A DNA stretch of 32,477 nucleotides from an uncultured Alphaproteobacteria bacterium (GTDB lineage: Bacteria; Pseudomonadota; Alphaproteobacteria; RF32; CAG-239). Under the pieces are notes generated by a model, which worked only from the letters and a program-made list of their open reading frames with translations, did not search any database and was not told the origin of the DNA. A program made the translations under genes and the position numbers. Of the stretch, positions 7,150 to 16,168 are shown in pieces (the stretch's first letter is position 1; each line of letters starts with the position of its first letter). The stretch lies in the NCBI GenBank assembly GCA_944392255.1, contig CALXVY010000019.1:1-32477 (forward strand), given 5' to 3'.

Positions 7150-8238
7150 TTACATTTCTTTTCCTTGCGTAGATTTTAATATCTGAACACTAAGCGTTCT
7201 CTTATTATTTGCCCTCTCCTCAATCAAGGTTTGTACTTTGACATAAGCATCAGCCGAAGAAACACAAACATCTGCTGGGCTTCCTTCTTTTTCTGTTATT
7301 GACACACCATTTTTTGTTCTGGCACAATAGTATGTACCAATTTTTAACATTCCATTTTCAAATGGAAGTCTGACCGGTGCAGAACCAGCAAAACAACCTG
7401 AAGTTCGCTCACCGATAGTTTGGCAATGAGGCAACTGTGAAAGCATAAAAATAGCTCCTTCAGAAGCTGAGGCACACCATCTATCTTGCAAGATATAAAT
7501 GCTGCCATTGAATTTATCCTTTGGTTTTGTTTCGTAATGTAACTGATGAGGACCAATAATTTCTTTTTTTGCGGTTAAAATATCGGCTTGTTCTCGATTA
7601 ATCGGTTGAATATCAATTGGCTCATAAACATCAGCATAAGACAAATTTTTTCCGCCCAAACGTTCGCCGATTTCTTTAATAACATCAGCATCACCACCTT
7701 GATTACCACGAAAATCAAAAATAATATTCTGCCATTGTTGTTTTTCTTTTTCAGTAAAGAAAGCTTCAACAAACTTTTGCCGATTTTCTTTTTGCAAATT
7801 TGTATTTCCTCCAAATGAAGGAATGGCAACGACACCTACCCTTTCTCCATTAATATTTTGGCTTGCAATCATCCACTGCGCCTGCCCATTTTGGATTTTG
7901 AAATGCTGGGCATTTTCTAATTTCAGTTCAGACAATTCTTTGGTTGATTTATAAGCCAAGTTATAAGCTTGGGCTGAATATTCCGGTTCTTTTTTAACCA
8001 CTAACTGTCGCCCTTTTTCATCAAATAATTCAATATGATTATCAGGTACCTGTTGAGAAATGATTCTACCCAAAGCTTCCATTTGTTTACTTTCTGATAA
8101 AGTACGGTCAATCTTTGCTACATTTGTTAAAAATCGCCTTTTTTGCAAAGCAATATCAACATCTTCTTTGGCTTGGTGATGATTCCACTCCGGTAAATTT
8201 TGCACTATAAATTCGGCATATTGAGATATATTATCCAT
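7150..8238 (-). CDS. S41-family (C-terminal processing-like) peptidase without signal peptide
   Basis: The 362-aa product carries an S41 (tail-specific protease) core: VGVVAIPSFGGN (134-145), the substrate-contact motif FDFRGNQGGD (174-183), the serine motif WCASASEGAI (254-263, likely nucleophile Ser257 with Glu260), and TIGERTSGCFAG (274-285). The lysine expected in CtpA-type enzymes is not seen, so it may belong to another S41 branch. There is no signal peptide, PDZ domain or membrane segment, unlike periplasmic Prc/CtpA, so a cytoplasmic or unconventionally exported location is implied. The start at 8238 is chosen because AAGGAA precedes it; an 11-codon longer form lacks this site. It is monocistronic and its 3' end abuts the tRNA-Asn repeat array. 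Confidence 0.82.
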   Translation of the reverse strand: MDNISQYAEFIVQNLPEWNHHQAKEDVDIALQKRRFLTNVAKIDRTLSESKQMEALGRIISQQVPDNHIELFDEKGRQLVVKKEPEYSAQAYNLAYKSTKELSELKLENAQHFKIQNGQAQWMIASQNINGERVGVVAIPSFGGNTNLQKENRQKFVEAFFTEKEKQQWQNIIFDFRGNQGGDADVIKEIGERLGGKNLSYADVYEPIDIQPINREQADILTAKKEIIGPHQLHYETKPKDKFNGSIYILQDRWCASASEGAIFMLSQLPHCQTIGERTSGCFAGSAPVRLPFENGMLKIGTYYCARTKNGVSITEKEGSPADVCVSSADAYVKVQTLIEERANNKRTLSVQILKSTQGKEM

Positions 8239-8342
8239 ACGTCTTTCCTTTTTTCTGAAATTATAGCGCAAATTTATAATGGCGTCAAAAATTTCTTGCC
8301 AAAGAGAAAGATTGCATTTAATTTGACCAATAGGAGTAATAA

Positions 8343-8651
8343 ATGAAAAGATTTAATCGCCAAATTGAAGATTTTACTTGTGAACACTGCGGCACCAAAG
8401 TTCATGGCAATGGTTATACCAACCACTGTCCAAATTGTTTGTGGAGCAAACACGTTGACATCAACCCCGGAGACCGTGCTGCTGATTGCGGTGGCTTAAT
8501 GGAACCAATTGCCGTAGAAATGAAAAACGGCGAATATATCCTCACCCAAAAATGCACAAAATGTGGACACATTCGCCGTAATAAAGTTTGTGATGATGAC
8601 AATTTTGACGCTGTTATTGCCCTCTCAAAATCTATGATAAATAAGCTATAA
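8343..8651 (+). CDS. RNHCP domain zinc-binding protein
   Basis: A 102-aa protein with the RNHCP domain: FTCEHCGTKV (12-21), YTNHCPNCLWSKHVD (26-40), a conserved GDRAADCGGLMEPI segment (43-56), and a second CTKCGHIRRNKVCDDDNF knuckle. The paired CxxC motifs make a zinc-ribbon fold likely. The molecular role of the family is not established; nucleic-acid binding is a fair guess. The AGGAGT ribosome-binding site precedes the ATG. Its last six bases overlap the convergent HD-domain gene. Confidence 0.88.
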   Translation: MKRFNRQIEDFTCEHCGTKVHGNGYTNHCPNCLWSKHVDINPGDRAADCGGLMEPIAVEMKNGEYILTQKCTKCGHIRRNKVCDDDNFDAVIALSKSMINKL

Positions 8652-9476
8652 AATTTTGCTATTCAAATAATCATTCATATAATTGCAAACAAATTGTGCT
8701 TGCTCCTTGTCGGGACAATATTTCAACAAATATCCAAACAAATTATCAAACAACTTATGTTTAACAATAAACTCATATGATGGCTGATAATAAATTTCAA
8801 AAACAAAACACATAATTTGAATTAATCTATCCGAAAAAGATTTGTCATCTCCTCGTACTACCAAACTGTTATTTTTAACCGCTTGCATGACTTTATCGGA
8901 AATTGGGGCATATTTATCTTCATCTGACAAATGCTCAAAAAATAAGTCCTTAAAAATACGCTCTTCATGTTTAATCAGATAAAGATTGGCAATTTTGTCA
9001 GCATCTTTGACCAAACCATAGAGCTCGCGCGTTTCTTCTTTTTTTGTTCCTTCAGACATCTGCTGAAATTCAGAATCATTTTCAAGAGCATCAGCAAGTT
9101 CACCATGACGTTTAACAGCAAGAAGCAAACGTAAATCCGTATAACCTAAATCTTTGAGCATTTCATAGCTAAAATACCCATGATTATAGTGTTTAGTCGC
9201 ATCTTGCGAAAGCATATAAATTTCTCTAAAACGCCCAATATCATGAAACAAGCAAACAAGTTTTCCTAATCGAAAAAAATTCTGTCCTTTGCTTTGAAAA
9301 CTTTTTTCTTGTTTCAAAATCAAATTTCCGGCACCGACAACTTGCATAGAATGTTTGATTTTTTCCTTAGCAAACCCCTCAAGAAAAAAATCTCCGCTTA
9401 CTTTTTTCAGACAATCTTCAAAAGCGTTATAAAGCTGTTTTTGTTCTTTTGAAATATCTATATCACGCAATTTCAT
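8646..9476 (-). CDS. HD-domain phosphohydrolase
   Basis: A 276-aa HD-superfamily protein with His42 (KHSMQV), the His78-Asp79 doublet (LFHDIGRF), histidines at 97-99 (HYNHG) and a distal VKDADKIANL aspartate near 168. Together these form the metal site of an HD phosphohydrolase. Such proteins act on nucleotides or cyclic dinucleotides; the substrate here is not evident. The ATG has no clear Shine-Dalgarno and comes eight bases after a strong hairpin, so expression may be low or controlled. Its 3' end overlaps the RNHCP gene convergently by six bases. It follows clpX on the same strand. Confidence 0.8.
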   Translation of the reverse strand: MKLRDIDISKEQKQLYNAFEDCLKKVSGDFFLEGFAKEKIKHSMQVVGAGNLILKQEKSFQSKGQNFFRLGKLVCLFHDIGRFREIYMLSQDATKHYNHGYFSYEMLKDLGYTDLRLLLAVKRHGELADALENDSEFQQMSEGTKKEETRELYGLVKDADKIANLYLIKHEERIFKDLFFEHLSDEDKYAPISDKVMQAVKNNSLVVRGDDKSFSDRLIQIMCFVFEIYYQPSYEFIVKHKLFDNLFGYLLKYCPDKEQAQFVCNYMNDYLNSKIL

Positions 9477-9508
9477 CTAAAGTAAAAGCCGCAATTTCTT
9501 GCGGCTTT
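9477..9508 (-). terminator. Intrinsic terminator after clpX, in the leader of the HD gene
   Basis: Perfect 10-bp stem AAAGCCGCAA/TTGCGGCTTT (9485-9494, 9499-9508) with a four-base loop. On the minus strand it is followed by TTTTACTTT. It sits between the clpX stop and the HD-gene ATG. Confidence 0.8.
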
Positions 9509-9524
9509 CTCCTCATTTTATCAA

Positions 9525-10805
9525 TTAAGCCGATTTTTTATCTTCGGCAGATTTTTTACTTTCTTTACGATAAACAAACTTCGGTGCTTTTTTATCATCA
9601 ATAACTTTTTCATCAATGATGATTTCTTCCACATTTTTCTTATCCGGAATATCATACATCAACTCGAGCAAGTTTTCTTCCATAATGGCACGCAAACCAC
9701 GGGCACCGGTTTTGCGTTCAATTGCTTTTTTGGCAATGGCTTTCAAAGCTTCTTTCGTGAAAGTAAGTTTAACATCTTCCATTTTGAACAAACTTTCATA
9801 TTGACGAACAAGCGCATTTTTAGGTTCGGTCAAAACTTTGATTAAAGCTTCTTCATCCAAATCTTCCAAAGTAGCAATTACCGGCAAACGACCAACGAAT
9901 TCAGGAATCAAACCATATTTCAGCAAATCTTCTGGTTCAACTTCTTGCAAAATTTCACCAACGCGTCTTTCATCCGGACCACGAACTTCTGCACCGAAAC
10001 CGATAGAAGATTCTTTACCTCTGCGACCAACAATCTTTTCCAAACCGGAAAAAGCTCCGCCGCAGATAAATAAAATATTTGTTGTATCAACATGCAAAAA
10101 CTCTTGTTGCGGATGTTTACGACCACCTTGAGGCGGAACATTGGCAACTGTACCTTCAATAATTTTCAAGAGAGCTTGTTGCACACCCTCACCAGACACA
10201 TCGCGCGTAATCGACGGACCATCGGTTTTACGGGTAATTTTATCAATTTCATCAATATAAACGATACCGCGTTGAGCTTTTTCAATATCATAGTTTGCAG
10301 CTTGAACAAGCTTTAAGATGATATTTTCAACATCTTCGCCCACATAGCCGGCTTCGGTCAAGGTTGTAGCATCGGCAATAGCAAAAGGCACATCCAAAAT
10401 TTTTGCCAAAGTTTGTGCAAGCAAAGTTTTACCACAACCGGTAGAACCAATAAGGATGACGTTAGACTTTGAAATATCAACATCACTATTTTTGCTATCA
10501 ACATTGTTCAAACGTTTATAGTGGTTATAAACGGCCACGGAGAGCACTTTTTTCGCCTTATCTTGTCCGATAACATATTGATCTAAAAACTCTTTAATTT
10601 TAGATGGGGTTGGCAAATTTTCAGCATCAATACCACCTTCTCTTTTGGCTTCTTCAGCCATTTCATCGGCAACGATATTGATACAAACTTCAATACATTC
10701 ATCACAAATATACACACCGCGACCGGCCACCAATTTTTTTACTTCAGATTGGCTTTTACCGCAGAAGGAACAGTGCAATTCACCATTATCTTTATCTTCA
10801 CTCAT
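9525..10805 (-). CDS. clpX: ATP-dependent Clp protease ATP-binding subunit ClpX
   Basis: ClpX is the AAA+ unfoldase that recognises tagged substrates and threads them into ClpP. The 426-aa product begins with the treble-clef zinc domain ([11 protein letters not shown]...[10 protein letters not shown], residues 12-40). Walker [14 protein letters not shown] and the GYVGEDVE pore loop follow, then Walker [11 protein letters not shown], sensor regions, GFGAEVRGP and the small AAA+ subdomain with [13 protein letters not shown] Lys/Glu-rich tail of about 20 residues follows. It begins 11 bases after clpP with an AGGATGATGA site and is the last gene of the tig-clpP-clpX group. Confidence 0.97.
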   Translation of the reverse strand: MSEDKDNGELHCSFCGKSQSEVKKLVAGRGVYICDECIEVCINIVADEMAEEAKREGGIDAENLPTPSKIKEFLDQYVIGQDKAKKVLSVAVYNHYKRLNNVDSKNSDVDISKSNVILIGSTGCGKTLLAQTLAKILDVPFAIADATTLTEAGYVGEDVENIILKLVQAANYDIEKAQRGIVYIDEIDKITRKTDGPSITRDVSGEGVQQALLKIIEGTVANVPPQGGRKHPQQEFLHVDTTNILFICGGAFSGLEKIVGRRGKESSIGFGAEVRGPDERRVGEILQEVEPEDLLKYGLIPEFVGRLPVIATLEDLDEEALIKVLTEPKNALVRQYESLFKMEDVKLTFTKEALKAIAKKAIERKTGARGLRAIMEENLLELMYDIPDKKNVEEIIIDEKVIDDKKAPKFVYRKESKKSAEDKKSA

Positions 10806-10816
10806 TTTTCATCATC

Positions 10817-11449
10817 CTATTTTGCAACAATTTCAGAGCGATTAGCCACAATTTGATCAATAAGACCAAATTTCAAAGCTTCTTCAGGAGTCATAAAATT
10901 ATCTCTTTCCATAGCTTTTTCAACAACAGAAAGTTTTTGTCCTGTATGATGAGAATATAATTTATTCATACGTTTTTTCAATTCAACCAAATTGCGAGCA
11001 TGAATTTCAATATCGGTAACTTGACCTCTAAAACCGGAACTTGGCTGATGAATCATAATCATGGAATTTGGCAAAGAGAAACGTTTTCCTTTAGTTCCAG
11101 CTGCCAACAAAAAAGACCCCATAGAACAAGCTTGACCGATGCAAACCGTATTTACATCGCAAGAAATATACTGCATGGTGTCATACATGGCCATACCTGA
11201 AGTAACCGATCCTCCAGGAGAATTAATATACATAAAGATATCTTTTTTGGGGTTTTCAGATTCCAAAAACAAAAGCTGAGCACACACAAGAGAAGACATT
11301 TCATCATTAACTTCTCCGGTTAAAAAGATGATTCTTTCTTTCAAAAGTCTTGAAAAAATATCAAAAGAACGTTCTCCTTTTGATGTTTGTTCAATAACCA
11401 TCGGTACAAGGCTGCTATTGAAAACCTCTAAAGAATTTTTTTCCATCAT
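10817..11449 (-). CDS. clpP: ATP-dependent Clp protease proteolytic subunit ClpP
   Basis: ClpP forms the barrel peptidase served by ClpX. The 210-aa form starting at 11449 is preferred because AAGGAAAG lies seven bases upstream; a frame-open extension of nine codons has no such site. The catalytic triad is visible: Ser109 in [11 protein letters not shown], His134 in [10 protein letters not shown] and Asp183 in [28 protein letters not shown] is the usual N-terminal stretch after processing. A strong terminator separates it from tig, so clpP-clpX probably has its own promoter or depends on readthrough. Confidence 0.96.
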   Translation of the reverse strand: MMEKNSLEVFNSSLVPMVIEQTSKGERSFDIFSRLLKERIIFLTGEVNDEMSSLVCAQLLFLESENPKKDIFMYINSPGGSVTSGMAMYDTMQYISCDVNTVCIGQACSMGSFLLAAGTKGKRFSLPNSMIMIHQPSSGFRGQVTDIEIHARNLVELKKRMNKLYSHHTGQKLSVVEKAMERDNFMTPEEALKFGLIDQIVANRSEIVAK

Positions 11450-11533
11450 TTTACTTTCCTTAAAGCATAAAACCAATTTTGGAACAGATTATAACAATAT
11501 CATCAACAAAAAGTAAAGAAATTAAGCCAATAT

Positions 11534-11570
11534 AAAAAAAGCCCGAAAAAAAATTTTTCGGGCTTTTTTT
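11534..11570 (-). terminator. Intrinsic terminator between tig and clpP
   Basis: Perfect 17-bp stem (11534-11550 with 11554-11570) centred on GCCCGAAAAA/TTTTTCGGGC, loop AAA, with a T-run on the minus strand. It separates tig from clpP-clpX, and the symmetric A/T flanks would also stop plus-strand transcripts. Confidence 0.9.
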
Positions 11571-11586
11571 TTCAAAAGAACTAAAA

Positions 11587-12987
11587 CTAAGAAGCTTTTT
11601 TAGTTGTTTTTTTAGATTCTGTTTCTTCTTTTTTAGCTTTAGCGGCTGTTTTTTTAGCCGGTTTAGAAGCTTCATCAAAGTTATATAAATCTTCGATAGA
11701 AACAGTTTTTTCGCTTACTTTAGCTTGAGAGATAATGTGGTCAACGATTTTTTCTTCAAAAATCGGAGCTTTCAAGTTTTCAACAGCTTGTTTGTTTTTA
11801 ACATAGAAGTCAAAAACAGCTTTTTCTTGACCAGGATATTTGCGAGCTTCTGCCATAATAGCTTGATTAATATCATCAGCAGAAATGGTGATTTTTGCAT
11901 TTTGACCAATTTCAGACAAGAGCAAGCCGAGTTTAACTCTGCGAACTGCAATATCTTTATATTCTTTCAAAAGTTCATTTTCAGATTTTGCTTTTTCTTC
12001 TTCATCAAGTTGATTATATTTTTTAGCTTGTTCATATTGGTTAACAATAGCTTTGTATTCAGCATCAACCAAAGATTCAGGAACTTCAAAAGTATAGTTC
12101 TTGTCCAAAATATCCAAGAGTTGTCTTTTGAGTTTCATTTTAGAAGCAGCTTCATAGTCGCTCTTAATGCGGTCAGCAATAACGGCTTTGAGCTTATCCA
12201 AGTTTTCTTCACCCATAGATTTTGCGAATTCATCATTGATTTGAACTTCTTGAGGTTCGCGAAGTTCTTTGATTTCGCAAGCAAATACGGCAGCTTTGCC
12301 AGCCAAATCTTTAGCATGATAATTTTCAGGGAAAGTAACATTGACGTTAACTTTTTCGCCTGCTTTTTTACCAATTAATTGATCTTCAAAACCGGGGATA
12401 AAAGAGTTAGAACCTAAAACCAAAGGATAGTTGTTGCCTTTACCGCCTTGGAATTCAACACCATCAACGGAACCAACAAAGTCGATAACGGCTGTATCAC
12501 CTTTTTGAGAAGCTCTGTCATTTTCAACCTTTTTGGTTTCTTTGCGAGCATCGGCCAAATATTTCAAAGCTTTTTCAACTTCTTCAGCCGGAACTTCAGC
12601 CATTTGTTTTTCGAGAGCAATGTCTTTAATGCCATCGAAGTTGATTTCAGGCATAATTTCAACATTAACGTCAAATTCAACATCTTCACCATCTTTGAAA
12701 GCAGTGATTTTAACATCAGGCATCATAACCGGACGAAGATTGTTTTCTTTAATAACTTGCTGAGCGGTTTTTTGAACCAAATCTTCCAAAACTTCAGCTT
12801 TGGCAGAAGCTTCATATTTTTGTTTAATCATAGAAGCAGGAGCTTTACCGGCTCTAAAACCGGGAAGTTTAACTGATTTGGCAATAGAATTGATTTTAGC
12901 ATCAACGTCTTTAGCAAAATCTGCGGCAGAAACGCTGACTTTGAAAGATTTTTTTAATCCTTCGGATTTCACTTCTTTAATATTCAT
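11587..12987 (-). CDS. tig: Trigger factor, ribosome-associated chaperone and prolyl isomerase
   Basis: Trigger factor binds L23 at the exit tunnel and shields nascent chains. The 466-aa protein shows all parts: the N-terminal ribosome-binding domain with the signature GFRAGKAP (43-50), an FKBP-like PPIase domain (about 155-250: KGDTAVIDFVGSVDG...FIPGFEDQLIG...VTFPENYHAKDLAGK), and the helical C-terminal arms. The C-terminus has an added Lys/Ala/Thr-rich tail of about 25 residues (PAKKTAAKAKKEE...), unlike most homologues; such tails may bind nucleic acid. The gene follows tRNA-Leu on the same strand and ends at a strong terminator before clpP. Confidence 0.96.
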   Translation of the reverse strand: MNIKEVKSEGLKKSFKVSVSAADFAKDVDAKINSIAKSVKLPGFRAGKAPASMIKQKYEASAKAEVLEDLVQKTAQQVIKENNLRPVMMPDVKITAFKDGEDVEFDVNVEIMPEINFDGIKDIALEKQMAEVPAEEVEKALKYLADARKETKKVENDRASQKGDTAVIDFVGSVDGVEFQGGKGNNYPLVLGSNSFIPGFEDQLIGKKAGEKVNVNVTFPENYHAKDLAGKAAVFACEIKELREPQEVQINDEFAKSMGEENLDKLKAVIADRIKSDYEAASKMKLKRQLLDILDKNYTFEVPESLVDAEYKAIVNQYEQAKKYNQLDEEEKAKSENELLKEYKDIAVRRVKLGLLLSEIGQNAKITISADDINQAIMAEARKYPGQEKAVFDFYVKNKQAVENLKAPIFEEKIVDHIISQAKVSEKTVSIEDLYNFDEASKPAKKTAAKAKKEETESKKTTKKAS

Positions 12988-13033
12988 AAATTCTCTCTTT
13001 GAATTAGGGTTAGACCATCTTTAAGCAAAAAGA

Positions 13034-13118
13034 TGGTGCGAGCGGAGAGACTCGAACTCTCAAACCTTGCGGCACCAGATCCTAAGTCTGGCGTGTCTAC
13101 CAATTTCACCACGCTCGC
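13034..13118 (-). tRNA. tRNA-Leu (anticodon TAG)
   Basis: Minus-strand cloverleaf with acceptor GCGAGCG/CGCTCGC, anticodon stem CCAGA/TCTGG with loop CTTAGGA, a long variable arm typical of class II tRNAs, GTTCGAGTC T-loop and encoded CCA (13034-13036). It is 85 nt long. It lies 46 bp upstream of tig, an arrangement also known in other alphaproteobacteria. Confidence 0.95.
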
Positions 13119-13138
13119 AATTACTTATTTTTGCTTGC

Positions 13139-13144
13139 ATAGTA
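13139..13144 (-). promoter_or_regulatory. Candidate -10 box for tRNA-Leu
   Basis: Minus-strand TACTAT ends 20 bp upstream of the tRNA-Leu 5' end. The best -35 candidate, TTGATT, is 19 bp further upstream, a long spacer that weakens the call. Confidence 0.35.
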
Positions 13145-13194
13145 AAGAAAAAAAAATTTAAATCAAGACTAAATTCACAACCTAATAAAAATAA

Positions 13195-13223
13195 TTGTAA
13201 TATAAGTTAATATTTTATATGAT
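13195..13223 (+). promoter_or_regulatory. Promoter of the TPR/SHOCT-like lipoprotein gene
   Basis: TTGTAA (13195-13200), 17-bp spacer, TATGAT (13218-13223). It is about 40 bp before the GTG start at 13266, with GGGAG as ribosome-binding site. Confidence 0.6.
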
Positions 13224-13265
13224 GAGCACAAAAGCTTTTTTAATTATAATTTTGGGAGTAAACTC

Positions 13266-14429
13266 GTGTTTGCAAAAAATATCACCAAAAATTTATTATG
13301 TAGCGTTGCGGCAATCGCAATGTTAAACGGTTGTACTTCTACGGCCAGAATGGGAGAAAATGGTAATACTCCAACTATCTGGCAATTTAATGACCAAGCT
13401 GCAGAAGATGCCAATCTGGCCACGGTTGCCTATTCACAAGGCAATTTTGCCGAAGCTCAAAGATTGGTTGACCGAGCTTTGCAATCAAATCCCAAACTTC
13501 CGCAAGCATTGATTGTCAGCGCCATGACGGCAGAACAACTGGGACACTATAACCGCGCTCGCCAAAATTATGAAGACATCATTCTATTAAATAGTAATGA
13601 TACAACCATTTTGGGTTCCACAACCGGCAAACCGGAAAAAATGTCCGATATTGCCCAAAAACGCTTGCGTATGATAACTTTGCAGCAAAGCAAAATGGTA
13701 ATTGAAGATGATAACGGAGCCAAAGTTTTCAATATTGATGATTCCAAAGCTTTAAGACAAAGCAAATCTGCCATTGCCAAAGCTATTTTCATGGCTCAAA
13801 AGAAAAAGACGATAGTTGAAGAACCCACAACTGAAGAACAAATTGAAGCCGCCGAAGTTCTATTTGATGATGGTGAACAAAACGTTATCGCTCGCTTTTT
13901 GACCTTGAAAGAATTGGCCGAAAAAGATTTAGTCACACAAGAAGAATTTTTGAATGCACGTTCAGCTAATATTGGTGCTTTGCTGCCAATGACCAACAGT
14001 GCTCCGGCCTATGGCATTGATAGAGCCGTTCCCTCTCCTGATTTGATTGTAGAACGCATCAATGTTTTGAAAGAAGCTACTGAAGCAAAAGCCATCACGC
14101 CAAGAGAATTTTCGGCAGAGCGCAATTTGATTATTGAAACTTTGCTTCCACCGCAACCACGTCAACGCGCCAAGAAAAAACTTCCGAGCAAAGATATTAT
14201 GACTGCGGCTAAAAACTTGCGCAAATTGGAAGTCCTTTATGATTTGAACTTAATCACATCTAAAGAAAAAGAAAAAGAAAAAGCCGCTATTGAAAACTAT
14301 TTAGGAATCAATCGCGCTCCTACTAAAACAGTAGAAAAAACAAACATAGGCAAAGGCCAAACCTCAAAAGCAGAAGATGAAAAATCTAAAGCAGAGCCCT
14401 TGGTTCCCATGGTTTCAAATCCATTTTAG
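13266..14429 (+). CDS. Lipoprotein with TPR segment and three SHOCT-like repeats
   Basis: The 387-aa product starts with GTG after GGGAG and has a lipoprotein signal (lipobox L20-N-G-C23). Residues about 46-100 form a TPR-like pair (YSQGNFAEAQRLVDRALQSNP, then LGHYNRARQNYEDIILLN). The C-terminal half has three related segments, each of the form LxxLxxxxLITxxExxxxRxxIxxxLLP: KELAEKDLVTQEEF, KEATEAKAITPREF and EVLYDLNLITSKEK. This is the spacing of SHOCT domains, which are oligomerisation modules. It is probably an envelope scaffold; the exact role is unknown. It is monocistronic with its own promoter and terminator. Confidence 0.8.
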   Translation: MFAKNITKNLLCSVAAIAMLNGCTSTARMGENGNTPTIWQFNDQAAEDANLATVAYSQGNFAEAQRLVDRALQSNPKLPQALIVSAMTAEQLGHYNRARQNYEDIILLNSNDTTILGSTTGKPEKMSDIAQKRLRMITLQQSKMVIEDDNGAKVFNIDDSKALRQSKSAIAKAIFMAQKKKTIVEEPTTEEQIEAAEVLFDDGEQNVIARFLTLKELAEKDLVTQEEFLNARSANIGALLPMTNSAPAYGIDRAVPSPDLIVERINVLKEATEAKAITPREFSAERNLIIETLLPPQPRQRAKKKLPSKDIMTAAKNLRKLEVLYDLNLITSKEKEKEKAAIENYLGINRAPTKTVEKTNIGKGQTSKAEDEKSKAEPLVPMVSNPF

Positions 14430-14446
14430 CAAAAGTATATAATTTT

Positions 14447-14476
14447 AAAGAGGGCTCAATTGAGCCCTCTTTTTTC
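14447..14476 (+). terminator. Intrinsic terminator after the TPR lipoprotein gene
   Basis: Perfect 26-bp palindrome 14447-14472 (core GAGGGCTCAATTGAGCCCTC) followed by further T residues. Confidence 0.92.
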
Positions 14477-14548
14477 TTGCCAAAACCAGAGATTTGATAT
14501 AAAAGAAGCCTAATTTCAAAAATTAAAGACATTTTAGTAAGGTAGAAA

Positions 14549-16135
14549 ATGAATAATAAAGTAAATAAGCGCAAAACATTTGCCATTATTTCACACCCTG
14601 ATGCCGGTAAAACCACTTTGACCGAAAAATTATTGCTTTTCGGAGGTGCCATTCAACAAGCCGGTGCCGTGAAAGCCCGTGGTGAAAACCGCCACGCTCA
14701 TTCAGACTGGATGAAGGTAGAACAAGAACGTGGTATTTCCGTAGCTTCTTCGGTGATGAACTTTGAATATAAGGACATTACATTCAACCTTTTGGATACT
14801 CCGGGACACGAAGATTTCTCCGAAGACACATACCGTGTGTTAACCGCCGTTGACTCCGCCGTCATGGTTTTGGATTCAGCCAAAGGTATTGAAACCCAAA
14901 CAAAAAAATTGTTTGAAGTTTGCCGTTTAAGAGATGTACCGATTTTAACCTTCATCAACAAACTTGACCGCGAAGGTTTAGACCCGTTTGTATTGTTGGA
15001 TGATATTGAAAAAACTTTGGCTCTGGAAGTCACCCCTGCCAGCTGGCCGATTGGTATGGGTAAAGATTTCTTGGGTTGCTACGATTTGTTGAACGACCAA
15101 TTGATTTTGATGAACAAAACCGGAGACAAGTCACAAATCAATGCCACCATTGAAACCTGCAAAGGTTTAGATGACCCGAAATTAGATGAATTGTTGCCGG
15201 CTCATGCTGTTGAAAAATTGCGTGAAGACGTGATGATGGTTAAAGAGCTCTGCCCTGAGTTTTCTCTTGAATCCTATTTGGCTGGTGTGCAAACACCGGT
15301 ATTTTTCGGTAGCGCCATCAATAACTTTGGTGTGAGAGAAGTTTTGGAAGGCTTGCACAACATTGCCCCAACACCAAGAGAACATCCGGCTGTAGAAAGA
15401 GAAGTTAAACCTGATGAAAATAAAGTCACCGGCTTTGTCTTCAAGATTCAAGCCAATATGGATCCAAAACACCGCGATCGTATTGCCTTCATGCGTATCT
15501 GTTCCGGACATTTTAAGCGCGGCATGACCTTAAACCAAGTCCGCACCGGTAAAGGCATTAAAGTTCCAACCCCTGTCATGTTCTTGGCACAAGAAAGAGA
15601 ATTGGCAGAAGATGCTTATGCCGGTGATATTATCGGTATTCCCAACCACGGACAACTCCGCATCGGCGATACTTTAACCGAAGGTGAAAAATTACACTTC
15701 ACCGGCATACCAAGCTTTGCACCAGAATTGTTGAAATCCGTTCGTGCGTTAGACCCGTTGAAGTCAAAACACTTAGGTGCAGCTTTGCAACAAATTGCCG
15801 AAGAAGGCGGTGCCAGCGTGTTCAAACCGGTTATTGGTTCGGAATGGATTGTCGGTGTGGTTGGTGCTTTGCAGTTTGAAGTTATGGCCGACCGCATTCG
15901 TTCAGAGTTCAACTTGCCGGTTGCTTTTGAACCCACTCAATATTTCACTGCCCGTTGGGTGGATTGCAAAGATAAGCAAAAATTGAAGAAATTTATTGAT
16001 GCCAACCAAGGCTCCATGGCCACCGACCACGATGGCGCCGACGTCTTTTTGGCAAGAAACGCATGGCACTTGAACAAAGCTCAGGAAGATTTCCCTGATG
16101 TAGAGTTCAAGAAGACCCGCGAACAAATGTTCTAA
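14549..16135 (+). CDS. prfC: Peptide chain release factor 3
   Basis: RF3 is the GTPase that recycles RF1/RF2 from the ribosome after peptide release. The 528-aa product has P-loop SHPDAGKTT (15-23), the switch region ERGISVASSVM, DTPGHEDFSEDTYR (G3) and FINKLDREG (G4). The domain order is that of PrfC, with the C-terminal GALQFEVMADRIRSEF block specific to RF3. AAGGTAG precedes the ATG. Its codon use (many GGT, ACC, GAC and CGT codons) looks more GC-rich than that of most neighbours, either strong expression bias or transfer; RF3 is patchy across bacteria. It has its own terminator. Confidence 0.97.
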   Translation: MNNKVNKRKTFAIISHPDAGKTTLTEKLLLFGGAIQQAGAVKARGENRHAHSDWMKVEQERGISVASSVMNFEYKDITFNLLDTPGHEDFSEDTYRVLTAVDSAVMVLDSAKGIETQTKKLFEVCRLRDVPILTFINKLDREGLDPFVLLDDIEKTLALEVTPASWPIGMGKDFLGCYDLLNDQLILMNKTGDKSQINATIETCKGLDDPKLDELLPAHAVEKLREDVMMVKELCPEFSLESYLAGVQTPVFFGSAINNFGVREVLEGLHNIAPTPREHPAVEREVKPDENKVTGFVFKIQANMDPKHRDRIAFMRICSGHFKRGMTLNQVRTGKGIKVPTPVMFLAQERELAEDAYAGDIIGIPNHGQLRIGDTLTEGEKLHFTGIPSFAPELLKSVRALDPLKSKHLGAALQQIAEEGGASVFKPVIGSEWIVGVVGALQFEVMADRIRSEFNLPVAFEPTQYFTARWVDCKDKQKLKKFIDANQGSMATDHDGADVFLARNAWHLNKAQEDFPDVEFKKTREQMF

Positions 16136-16140
16136 AGATT

Positions 16141-16168
16141 AAAGCCTCTCCATCGAGAGGCTTTTTTT
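16141..16168 (+). terminator. Intrinsic terminator of prfC
   Basis: Stem AAAGCCTCTC/GAGAGGCTTT (16141-16150, 16155-16164), loop CATC, then T-run to 16168. The T-run touches the comEC stop codon on the other strand. Confidence 0.92.

Noticed and set aside
9838..10131. 97-aa plus-strand ORF
   Set aside because: It is antisense to clpX, which is certain.
11460..11678. 72-aa Lys-rich minus-strand ORF
   Set aside because: It is another frame of the 3' end of tig and its terminator.
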